NCBI GenBank assembly: GCA_038230835.1
Contig: JBBRMM010000002.1
Coordinates: 62,001 to 126,000 of the forward strand
DNA length: 64,000 bases
Direction: 5' to 3'
From: DASUHT01 sp038230835
GTDB taxonomy: Bacteria; Actinomycetota; Thermoleophilia; Gaiellales; JAICJC01
In this document: positions 18,083 through 25,265 of the stretch, one piece after another
Layout: each line of letters opens with the position of its first letter
Position numbering within the stretch: the stretch's first letter is position 1
The notes under the pieces: generated by a model
The model's database searches: none
What the model was told of the DNA's origin: nothing
What the model saw: only the letters and a program-made list of their open reading frames with translations
Translations under genes and position numbers: made by a program

Positions 18083-19048
18083 TCAGCCGACCGGCGTCAG
18101 CGGCGGGTCACCGCGCAGCACCGCGATGGCATTTTCGGCGGCCAGCACGCCCATCGCGGTGCGGGTCTCGATGGTGGCCGATCCGAGGTGGGGGATCAGG
18201 ACGGCATTCTCGCGCTGGAGCAGCCCCGGGTGGATGGCGGGCTCGTGTTCGAAGACGTCCAGCCCCGCCCCCGCGATCACCCCCCTGCTGAGCGCCTCGA
18301 CCAGCGCCGCCTCGTCCACCACCGGCCCGCGCGTGGTATTCACAAGGTGCGCGGTGGGCTTCATCAGCGCCAGCCGGCGGGCGTCGATCAGATGCCGGGT
18401 CTCGTCCGACAGCGGGCAGTGAAGCGACACCACGTCGGACATGCCGAGCAGATCGTCCACCGACTCCACCCAGGTGGCCTCCAATTCGCGTTCCAGGTCC
18501 GGATCCGCCCGCCGCCGGCCGGTGTACGCGATGCGCATGCCGAAGGAACGCGCCCGGCGGGCCGTGGCGGCGCCGATCTGCCCGAGCCCGACGATCCCCA
18601 GTAGCTTGCCCTGCAGGCTGGAGCCGAGCAGGAAGAACATGTTCCACGACCACGGCGTCCCGGTGCGGATCAGCCGCTCGCCCTCGCCGAGCCTGCGGGT
18701 GGTCATCAGGATCAACCCGAAGGCGATGTCCGCGGTGGCGTCGGTGAGCACTCCCGGCGTGTTCGTGAACACCACGCCGCGCGAGCGGAGGGCGGGCACG
18801 TCGACGTTGTCGTAGCCGACCGCCACGTTGGCCACGATCCGCAGCCGAGGGCCGGCGGCGTCCAGGAACTCGTCGTCCACCCGGTCGTGCAGAAGGGCCA
18901 ACACCGCGTCCGCGCCGGCCACGGCGGCGTAGAGCTCGGGCGTGGTCAGCGGGCGGTCCTCGGGCGACACCCAGGTGTCGGCGGCAGCCCGCAGCAGTTC
19001 CAGCGCCGGATCGGGGATCCGGCGGGTGACGACGATCCGCTGGCTCAT
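18083..19048 (-). CDS. D-2-hydroxyacid dehydrogenase (glyoxylate/hydroxypyruvate reductase-like)
   Basis: 321 residues. The NAD-binding glycine motif is 'LGIVGLGQIGAATARRARSFGM'. The catalytic triad of this family is visible as Arg in 'LVNTTRGPVVDE', Glu in 'VFEHEPAIHPG' and His in 'VLIPHLGSAT'. Members reduce glyoxylate or hydroxypyruvate to glycolate or glycerate. The ATG overlaps the stop of the aminotransferase gene (ATGA), so translation is coupled. With the aminotransferase it could convert an amino acid such as serine to glycerate through the keto acid. That link is inferred from gene order. Confidence 0.88.
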   Translation of the reverse strand: MSQRIVVTRRIPDPALELLRAAADTWVSPEDRPLTTPELYAAVAGADAVLALLHDRVDDEFLDAAGPRLRIVANVAVGYDNVDVPALRSRGVVFTNTPGVLTDATADIAFGLILMTTRRLGEGERLIRTGTPWSWNMFFLLGSSLQGKLLGIVGLGQIGAATARRARSFGMRIAYTGRRRADPDLERELEATWVESVDDLLGMSDVVSLHCPLSDETRHLIDARRLALMKPTAHLVNTTRGPVVDEAALVEALSRGVIAGAGLDVFEHEPAIHPGLLQRENAVLIPHLGSATIETRTAMGVLAAENAIAVLRGDPPLTPVG

Positions 19049-20211
19049 ACCAGCACGCGCTCCAGATGGGTGCGCATGGCCGTCACGCCGGCCTCCAGGT
19101 TCTCCATCGAGTTCGCGTAGGAGAGCCGCAGATAGCCCTCGCCGTGGGCGCCGAAGTCGGTGCCTGCGAGCACGGCGAGGCCCGCCTCGTCGAGCAGCGC
19201 GTCGGCCAGCACGCGCGACGTGACCCCGGTGGCCGTGATGTTGGGGAAGGCGTAGAACGCGCCTCGCGGCATGATGCAGGAGACGCCGGGCACCTCGTTC
19301 AGCCAACCCACGACGGCCAGCCTGCGGCGCGCGAACTCGGCCGTCATGTCGTCGATCGCGTCGTGCGGGCCGGTCAGCGCGGCAACCCCGGCCAGTTGCA
19401 CCGCCGGTGGCGTGCACGCCACCGAGTTGATCAGAAACCGCGTCAGCGGCTCGACCAGGCCCTCCGGCACGGCCGCGTAGCCCAGCCGCCACCCGCACAT
19501 CGCGTACGTCTTGGAGAAGCCGTCCAGCAGGATCGTGCGGTCGAGCATGCCGTGCGAGGCGATCGAGTCGTGGCTGCCCTCGTAAAGCAGCTCCCAGTAC
19601 ACCTCGTCCGACAGCACCAGGCAGGGGTGGTCGGCCAGTACGCGTGCGATCCCGGCGTGCAGGTCGCGGTCGATGGCGCCGCCGGTGGGATTGGCCGGTG
19701 TGTTCAGGATGACCAGTCTGGTGCGATCCGTCAGGCGCTCGGCGAGGTCGTCGGGTGTGAACGCGAACCCCCGCTCCTCGACGATCGGCAGCGGCACGGG
19801 GGTCGCACCCGCGTACGAGATCGCCGACTCGTAGATCGGGTAGCCCGGGTCGGGGTAGATAACCTCGTCGCCGGGGCCGCACAGCGCCAGCACGCCGAAG
19901 AACAAGAACCATTTGGCTCCCGGCGAGATCAGCACCCGTCCCGGGTCGACCGACACACCGCGGGTCTGCGACAGGTGCTGGGCGCAGACCTCGCGCAGCG
20001 CCGGCAGGCCGGCGGACGGGCAGTAGTGGTGCTGGCCGTCGCGCAGCGCCTTCACGGCGGCTTCGACGATGTGCGGCGGAGTGTCGAAGTCGGGCTCGCC
20101 GATCTCCAGGTGGACGACCGACTTGCCCTGCGCCTCGAGCGCACGGGCGCGTGCCAGCACCTCGAAGGCGCGCTCAGTCCCCAACCGGTCGACGCTGTCT
20201 GCAAGCCGCAT
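19045..20211 (-). CDS. PLP-dependent class I aminotransferase
   Basis: 388 residues. The PLP lysine is in 'ILLDGFSKTYAMCGWRLGY', and other fold-type I marks are 'HLEIGEPDFDTP', 'YCPSAGLPALREV', 'NTPANPTGGAIDRD', 'LVLSDEVYWELLY' and 'YLRLSYANSMENLE'. It is most like aspartate/alanine-type aminotransferases, but the specificity is not visible. It starts six bases after the mttB-like gene and overlaps the hydroxyacid dehydrogenase (ATGA), so the three form one operon. Context suggests it handles an amino acid left after demethylation, such as glycine or serine. Confidence 0.9.
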   Translation of the reverse strand: MRLADSVDRLGTERAFEVLARARALEAQGKSVVHLEIGEPDFDTPPHIVEAAVKALRDGQHHYCPSAGLPALREVCAQHLSQTRGVSVDPGRVLISPGAKWFLFFGVLALCGPGDEVIYPDPGYPIYESAISYAGATPVPLPIVEERGFAFTPDDLAERLTDRTRLVILNTPANPTGGAIDRDLHAGIARVLADHPCLVLSDEVYWELLYEGSHDSIASHGMLDRTILLDGFSKTYAMCGWRLGYAAVPEGLVEPLTRFLINSVACTPPAVQLAGVAALTGPHDAIDDMTAEFARRRLAVVGWLNEVPGVSCIMPRGAFYAFPNITATGVTSRVLADALLDEAGLAVLAGTDFGAHGEGYLRLSYANSMENLEAGVTAMRTHLERVLV

Positions 20212-20217
20212 GTGCTC

Positions 20218-21657
20218 TCAGTCTCCCAGTTCGATGCGCCGGCGGTCAACGTATTCGCGCAAATTTTCGCGGATGGCGTCGTCCAGCGGCGGCTGTTCGT
20301 ACTCGTCCAGCGTCCGGCGCCAGATCTCGCCGGCCCTGGCCGCGGCGTCGAGACCGCCCTTGCGCTGCCAGCGCTCGAAGTTCTCGGTCGAGGACAACAG
20401 CGGCCGGTAGAAGCAGGTGCGGAAGCGCTCGAGCGTGTGCTCCGCGCCCAGGAAGTGACCGCCCGGGCCGACCTCCTCGTGCGCCCCGAACGCGAGACTG
20501 GCCTCGTCCACCTCGAGCGGCGTGAACTCCTCCTGCAGCATGCGCAGGATCTCGATGTCGACGATGAACTTCTCGTAGCACGAGACCAGGCCCGACTCCA
20601 GCCACCCGGCCGAGTGCATGACGAAGTTGGTCCCGGCCAGGAAGGTCGGAAGCATCGTCATCAGCGCCTCGTAGGCTGCCTGAGCGTCCACTGTCTGGCT
20701 CGACGTGAATCCGCCGCCCGAGCGCCAGGGCAGCCCGAAGTGGCGGGCGATCTGGCCGGTGCACAGCAGGCCGATACCCGACTCCGGAGTGCCGAAGCTC
20801 GGCGATCCCGACTGCAGGTCGGTGTTGGACAGGAACGATCCCATCACCACCGGGGTGCCCGGCCGCATGATCTGGGCGAGCGCGATGCCGACCAGGCTCT
20901 CGGCCATCTGCTGGACGAGCGTGGCCGGGATGGTCACCGGCGACATCGCCCCCATGAGGAGGAAGGGGGTGATCACCACCGGCTGGCCGGCTCGGACGTA
21001 CTCGAACATCGCCGCCAGCATGCGGTCGTCGTAGCGCAGCGGCGAGTTGACGTTGATCAGCGAGATCACCACCGGCTCGGCCTCGATCGCCTCCCGCCCG
21101 CCGTGCACGATCTCGCACATCCGGATCGTGTCGGCAGCGTTTGGGCCCGACGTCACCGAGCCCATGTGCACCTTGTCCGACAGCGTCTGCAGCGCGTACA
21201 CCATGTCCAGATGGCGCGAGTCGAGCGGGCGGTCGTTGGGCTCGACGATGGTGCCGCCCGGCGAGTCGAGCTGCGGGAAGGAATGGCACAGCTTGACGAA
21301 GTTCTCGAAGTCGGCCATGGTGGCGTCGCGGCGGACGTCACCCTCGCGCACGAAGGGCGGCCCGTAGACGCCGGCGAACGCCATCGAGTTGCCGCCGACG
21401 TGCACAGTGTGGGCGGGGTTCCGTGCCTTGAGCGTGAACTCGCGCGGCGCCTTGGCGACCTGCTCGAGCACGAACTCGGGGTCGAAGAAGACCTTGTCCC
21501 CGTCGGTGCGGCAGCCCGCGGCGCGCAGGATGTCGACCGCCTCGGGGAGGATGAACTCGACTCCGATCTCCGACACGATCCGTCTCCAGCCGCGGTCGAG
21601 CACCTCGATCGCATCGGGCGACAGCACCTCGTAGCGGGGCATCGTATTCTCGAACAT
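20218..21657 (-). CDS. trimethylamine/betaine methyltransferase family protein (MttB superfamily, non-pyrrolysine)
   Basis: 479 residues from ATG 21657, which has GGAGG 4 nt upstream. It contains the MttB pattern: 'GGWRRIVSEIGVEF'-like N-terminus, 'HVGGNSMAFAGVYGPPFV', 'HMGSVTSGPNAADTIRMCEI', 'INVNSPLRYDDRML', 'GSFLSNTDLQSGSPSFGTPES' and a late 'GPGGHFLGAEHTLERFRTCFYRPLLS'. The frame has no in-frame UAG, so there is no pyrrolysine. Such homologues transfer a methyl group from a quaternary amine (glycine betaine, proline betaine, carnitine) to a corrinoid protein. The partner corrinoid gene lies divergently. The substrate here is unknown; glycine betaine or a related compound is the best guess. 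Confidence 0.88.
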   Translation of the reverse strand: MFENTMPRYEVLSPDAIEVLDRGWRRIVSEIGVEFILPEAVDILRAAGCRTDGDKVFFDPEFVLEQVAKAPREFTLKARNPAHTVHVGGNSMAFAGVYGPPFVREGDVRRDATMADFENFVKLCHSFPQLDSPGGTIVEPNDRPLDSRHLDMVYALQTLSDKVHMGSVTSGPNAADTIRMCEIVHGGREAIEAEPVVISLINVNSPLRYDDRMLAAMFEYVRAGQPVVITPFLLMGAMSPVTIPATLVQQMAESLVGIALAQIMRPGTPVVMGSFLSNTDLQSGSPSFGTPESGIGLLCTGQIARHFGLPWRSGGGFTSSQTVDAQAAYEALMTMLPTFLAGTNFVMHSAGWLESGLVSCYEKFIVDIEILRMLQEEFTPLEVDEASLAFGAHEEVGPGGHFLGAEHTLERFRTCFYRPLLSSTENFERWQRKGGLDAAARAGEIWRRTLDEYEQPPLDDAIRENLREYVDRRRIELGD

Positions 21658-21717
21658 GCGTCCTCCGGTCGGGCGCGGGTGCTTGACGGTGGATACGCCA
21701 ATCCCTATCATCAACGA

Positions 21718-21739
21718 ATGTGGAACTAGTGTTCCACAT
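21718..21739. promoter_or_regulatory. IclR-type operator between mttB-like and iclR genes
   Basis: A perfect inverted repeat: ATGTGGAAC, a 4-nt TAGT centre, then GTTCCACAT. The GGAAC/GTTCC core is the shape bound by IclR-family dimers. It sits in the 98-nt region between the two divergent starts, 17 nt before the regulator's ATG, so it can control both genes and autoregulate the regulator. Confidence 0.75.
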
Positions 21740-21755
21740 AGTGAGTCGGATTTCA

Positions 21756-22526
21756 ATGCGCACCCCCACCGGAACCCAATCCATCGATCGAGCCGCCCAG
21801 CTTCTGGTGGCCGTGGCCGACAGCCACGATCCGGTCACCGTGGGCGAGCTCGTGGAACTCACCGATCTGCCCAAGAGCACCGTTTCCCGGCTGGTGTCGG
21901 CGCTCGAGCGCAATGCTCTCGTCCAGCGTGAGAACGCGCGCGGCCCGCTGCGGCCCGGACCGGTGCTGCTGCGGCTGGCACGGCGCGGGGTGGGCGAGCC
22001 TGATCTGGCCGAGCTGGCCGCCGGATCGCTCGCCCGGCTCGCCGAGGGCAGCGACGAAACCGTCAATCTGGCCGTGCCGACGCCGCTGGGCGTCGAGCAC
22101 CTGAGCCAGGTCGACAGCCCGCACTTCATCGGATCGACAAACTGGATCGGCCGCCGTGTCCCGCATCACTGCACCGCCGTCGGCAAGGTGTTCCTGGCCT
22201 TCGGCGCCGCTGCGGTGTCGCCGGGCCGGCTGGAGCCGGTCACGCCGGCCACCGTGATCGACCGCCGGCAGCTGGCCGACCAGCTGGAGACGGTGCGGCT
22301 CCAGGGCCATTCCCGGGTGACCGGCGAGCTCGAGCCCGGGCTGGCCGCGGCGGCTGCACCGGTGCGTGGCGCCGGCGGCGAGGTGGTCGCGGCGCTCTCG
22401 ATCTCGGGCCCCGAGCACCGGCTGACGCCGGCGCGGCTCGCGGAGCTGAGCGAGATACTTCTGCAAGAGGCCGCGGCGCTGTCCGCCCGGCTGGGGTATC
22501 GCACGACGAATCGAGGAGCGGCATGA
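21756..22526 (+). CDS. IclR-family transcriptional regulator
   Basis: 256 residues. The winged HTH is at about 8-65 ('SIDRAAQLLVAVADSHDPVTVGELVELTDLPKSTVSRLVSAL'), and the C-terminal effector domain follows with 'HHCTAVGKVFLAF', 'VRLQGHSRVTGELEPGLAAAAAPV' and 'AALSISGPEHRLT', all typical of IclR. These regulators bind small carbon metabolites. The ATG at 21756 follows the inverted repeat directly. The stop overlaps the corrinoid protein start (ATGA), so the regulator is the first gene of the plus-strand methyl-transfer operon. It probably senses the methylated amine or a breakdown product. Confidence 0.92.
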   Translation: MRTPTGTQSIDRAAQLLVAVADSHDPVTVGELVELTDLPKSTVSRLVSALERNALVQRENARGPLRPGPVLLRLARRGVGEPDLAELAAGSLARLAEGSDETVNLAVPTPLGVEHLSQVDSPHFIGSTNWIGRRVPHHCTAVGKVFLAFGAAAVSPGRLEPVTPATVIDRRQLADQLETVRLQGHSRVTGELEPGLAAAAAPVRGAGGEVVAALSISGPEHRLTPARLAELSEILLQEAAALSARLGYRTTNRGAA

Positions 22527-23188
22527 CGAGCGACGAGATCCTGCAGGGCCTGTACGACGAGACACTGATCGGCAACGCACCGCGGGTGCGCGAGCTGACC
22601 GAGATCGGCCTCGCCGACGGCATGCACCCCGAGACGCTGCTGTACGACGCGCTGATCCCTTCCCTGGAGGAGGTGGGCGCGCGTTTCGAGCGCGGCGACT
22701 ACTTCGTGCCCGAGATGCTGATCGCCGCCCGTGCGATGCAGGGTGCGCTCGACATCCTGCGGCCTCTGCTGGCCGAGACAGGCGCCAAGCCGATCGGCAC
22801 GTTCGTGATGGGCACCGTCAAGGGCGACGTGCACGACATCGGCAAGAACCTGGTCAACATCATGCTGGAGGGCGCCGGCTTCACGGTGCACGACCTGGGC
22901 GTGAACGTGCCGCCGGAGAAGTTCATCGAGCAGATCAACGAGCACGAGCCGGACATCGTCGGCTTCTCGGCCTTCCTGACCACCACCATGCCGATGTTCA
23001 AGGCCAACATCAACGCGCTCGAGAAGGCCGGCCTGCGTGACAAGGTGATCGTGATGGTGGGTGGCGCCCCGGTGACGCAGGAGTACGCGGACGCGGTCGG
23101 CGCCGACGGCTATGCGGCCGACGCCTCGACCGCCGTTCGCCTGGCCAAGGATCTGATCGAGAAGCGGCGGGCGCTGCAGCCGGCATGA
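22523..23188 (+). CDS. corrinoid (B12-binding) methyl-carrier protein
   Basis: 221 residues. An N-terminal helical cap (about 1-85, 'LTEIGLADGMHPETLLYDALIPSLEEVGARFERGDYFVPEMLIAARAM') is followed by the B12-binding Rossmann domain. The axial histidine is in 'GTVKGDVHDIGKNLV', with 'VGFSAFLTTTM' and 'VMVGGAPVTQEYADAVGADGY' completing the signature. It is the MtbC/MttC type: cob(I)alamin accepts a methyl group from the MttB-like protein and passes it to tetrahydrofolate. ATGA overlaps link it to both the upstream regulator and the downstream MTHFR-like gene. Confidence 0.95.
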   Translation: MTSDEILQGLYDETLIGNAPRVRELTEIGLADGMHPETLLYDALIPSLEEVGARFERGDYFVPEMLIAARAMQGALDILRPLLAETGAKPIGTFVMGTVKGDVHDIGKNLVNIMLEGAGFTVHDLGVNVPPEKFIEQINEHEPDIVGFSAFLTTTMPMFKANINALEKAGLRDKVIVMVGGAPVTQEYADAVGADGYAADASTAVRLAKDLIEKRRALQPA

Positions 23189-24048
23189 ACGCCGCCGAGG
23201 TGATCCGGTCGTTGGCCGCATCGGCCAGCATCGAGGTGACTCCCAAGCACGTCGGTCGCCTGCCGGAGCTGGCCCCCGGCACCTCGGTCTACATCACCTC
23301 GCTGCCGGGGGCCGAGCACGGCGAGCTGGTGTCGGCGGCGGTGGCCGTCCGGGCGGCCGGGCACCGGCCGATACCGCACATCGCCGCCCGCGGCTTCACC
23401 GGCCGCGACGAGCTGGACGCGCTGCTCGGGCGGATGGCGGACGAGGCAGGAGTGGACGACGTGCTGGTGATCGGCGGCGGGCTGAAGGCGCCGGCCGGCA
23501 CGATCACCTGCTCGATGGACGTGCTCGAGTCGGGGTTGCTCGAGCGACACGGAATTCTGCGCGCGGGTGTTGCCGGGCACCCGGAGGGCACCCCGGACAT
23601 CCCGCCCGACGTGGTGCGCGCCGCGCTGGCCGAGAAGAACGCGTTCGCCCGGCGCTCGCCGGTCCAGCTTCGCATCGTCACCCAGTTCGCGCTGACGCCC
23701 GAGCCGTATGTCGCGTGGGAGCGCGCGACGCGCGCCGACGGCAACGGGCTGCCGGTGATCGCGGGCATTCCCGGCGTGACGTCGCCCACCGCGCTGCTGA
23801 AGTTCGCGCTGGCCTGCGGGGTGGGCCCCTCGATGGAGGTCTTCCGCAAGCAGTCGGGGGGCCTCCTGCGGCTGGCGACCACCCGGTTGTGGCGGCCCGA
23901 CGCCGTGCTCGCAGGCATCGCCGACGCGGTCGCGGCCGATCCGCAGAGCCTGATCCGCGGCCTGCACGTGTTCCCGTTCGGCGGGGTGGGCGAGTCGGCG
24001 GCATGGCTGGCCGAGAAGTCGGCATTCCAGGCAGCTCAGCCGGCATGA
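23185..24048 (+). CDS. methylenetetrahydrofolate reductase-like protein
   Basis: 287 residues. The barrel resembles MetF: an early 'SIEVTPKHVGRL' strand, 'PHIAARGFTGRDELDALLGRMADEAGVDDVLVIGGG', 'GVAGHPEGTPDIPP', 'LRIVTQFALTPEPYVAWERA' and 'LPVIAGIPGVTSPTALLKFALACGVGPS'. Family knowledge: MetF interconverts methylene- and methyl-tetrahydrofolate with FAD. Here it probably oxidises methyl-THF made by the corrinoid system into methylene-THF. It overlaps the corrinoid gene by ATGA. Sequence divergence from classical MetF at the N-terminus leaves room for a changed cofactor or partner. Confidence 0.82.
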   Translation: MNAAEVIRSLAASASIEVTPKHVGRLPELAPGTSVYITSLPGAEHGELVSAAVAVRAAGHRPIPHIAARGFTGRDELDALLGRMADEAGVDDVLVIGGGLKAPAGTITCSMDVLESGLLERHGILRAGVAGHPEGTPDIPPDVVRAALAEKNAFARRSPVQLRIVTQFALTPEPYVAWERATRADGNGLPVIAGIPGVTSPTALLKFALACGVGPSMEVFRKQSGGLLRLATTRLWRPDAVLAGIADAVAADPQSLIRGLHVFPFGGVGESAAWLAEKSAFQAAQPA

Positions 24049-24142
24049 CGGCGAGCCGGCGCCGCGGGTTGGGCAATGATTCGGCGCAGCGCCGGGTCGC
24101 CGTGGCGGCCGCGCTCACGCAAACGAGCTGAAAGGGCACCGT

Positions 24143-25000
24143 ATGGACACCGTTCTGAGATCGCGCACCGGGGAGGTGGTGATCGGTGCGGGCCGACCGT
24201 TCTGCATCATCGGCGAGCGCATCAACCCCACGGGGCGCAAGGCGTTCCAGGCTCAGCTGCAGGCGGGCGACGTATCCCAGCTCGAGATCGACGTCGCGGA
24301 GCAGGTGGCGGGCGGAGCCGACGTGCTCGACGTCAACCTCGGCGATCCGCTGGCCGACGAGGTCGCGCTGATGGACAAGGGCATCCGGCTGGCGCAGAGC
24401 CTGACCGAGCTGCCGCTGTGCATCGACTCCTCGGTGATCGAGGCTCTCGAGGCTGGCCTGGCTGCCTACGACGGCAAGGCACTGGTCAACTCCGTCACCG
24501 GCGAGGACGAGCGCCTGGAGGCGATCCTGCCGCTGGTGGCCCGGCACGGCGCTGCGGTGATCGGCCTGGCCAACGACGACGAGATCCCGATGGAGCCGCA
24601 GCGCCGGCTGGAGGTGGCGCGAAAGATCGTGTCGGCGGCGGGCGACCACGGGATCCCTCCGGAGGACGTGCTGATCGACCCGCTGGCGATGCCGGTCGGC
24701 GCCGAGCCGCGGGCGGTCACGCTGTTCATCGAGACCGTTCGCCTGATCCGCGACGACCTGGGGGTGAACATGTGCTGCGGCGCATCGAACACGTCGTTCG
24801 GGCTGCCGGGCCGGCACACCCTGAACGCCGGGTTCCTCGCCATTGCCGCCAGCCACGGCCTGACCAGCGCGATCATGGATGCCCGGTCGCGCGAATGCGT
24901 CGAGGGCGTGCGCGCAGCTGACTTCCTGCTCGGCCACGACGAGTGGGGTGCGCGCTGGATCGCCAACCACCGCGCCAAGCAGGCGGCGGCCTCCGCATGA
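24143..25000 (+). CDS. methyltetrahydrofolate:corrinoid methyltransferase (DHPS-like barrel)
   Basis: 285 residues with the pterin-binding fold: 'FCIIGERINPTGRKAFQAQL', 'GGADVLDVNLGDP', 'LCIDSSVIEALEAGL', 'LVNSVTGEDERLEAILPLVARHGAAVIGL' and 'NMCCGASNTSFGLPGRHTLNAGFLAIA'. This places it with AcsE/MtgA/MtvA-type enzymes, which move methyl groups between corrinoid proteins and tetrahydrofolate. In this operon it would take the methyl group from the corrinoid protein to THF. A 94-nt gap with GAAAGG precedes the ATG, the only real gap in this part of the operon apart from the repeat region downstream. Confidence 0.92.
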   Translation: MDTVLRSRTGEVVIGAGRPFCIIGERINPTGRKAFQAQLQAGDVSQLEIDVAEQVAGGADVLDVNLGDPLADEVALMDKGIRLAQSLTELPLCIDSSVIEALEAGLAAYDGKALVNSVTGEDERLEAILPLVARHGAAVIGLANDDEIPMEPQRRLEVARKIVSAAGDHGIPPEDVLIDPLAMPVGAEPRAVTLFIETVRLIRDDLGVNMCCGASNTSFGLPGRHTLNAGFLAIAASHGLTSAIMDARSRECVEGVRAADFLLGHDEWGARWIANHRAKQAAASA

Positions 25001-25019
25001 GCGCCCTGGCCCGACCCCG

Positions 25020-25070
25020 GGGGTCAGACCCCGAACGGTCCGCGACCCAGCTCCGTGACAGTGATGTGAC
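25020..25070 (+). repeat. 51-nt modular repeat, copy 1
   Basis: Begins with the palindrome GGGGTC-A-GACCCC, then GAACGGTCCGC, a variable 9-mer, CCGTGAC, a variable 6-mer and GTGAC. It is directly followed by copy 2 with no gap. The unit lies between the pterin methyltransferase and the activase. Confidence 0.8.
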
Positions 25071-25121
25071 GGGGTCAGACCCCGAACGGTCCGCCGCACG
25101 GTTCCGTGACCGTCTCGTGAC
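25071..25121 (+). repeat. 51-nt modular repeat, copy 2
   Basis: Same layout as copy 1: the first 24 bases are identical, then a different 9-mer, CCGTGAC, a different 6-mer and GTGAC. It is tandem with copy 1. Confidence 0.8.
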
Positions 25122-25190
25122 CCCGAACCGCATGGTTGAGCCGTTCGCCCGCGGCGCACCGCCCGCCCCGCGCCCGCTCGGAGCGACTCC

Positions 25191-25241
25191 GGGGTCAGAC
25201 CCCGGTCGGTCGGCCGCGGAGAACCGTGACCACCCCGTGGC
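25191..25241 (+). repeat. 51-nt modular repeat, copy 3 (diverged)
   Basis: Identical 13-base palindrome, then GGTCGGTCGGC, a 9-mer, CCGTGAC at the same offset, and a degenerate end. It is separated from copy 2 by 69 bases. Confidence 0.7.
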
Positions 25242-25265
25242 GTGTCGTGACGACTTCGGGGCTCG

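Noticed and set aside
20218..21657. Pyrrolysine in the MttB-like protein
   Set aside because: The frame is open throughout and contains no in-frame UAG.
19066..21729. A long plus-strand frame opposite the dehydrogenase, aminotransferase and mttB-like genes
   Set aside because: Same reason: antisense to conserved genes and no protein-like composition.
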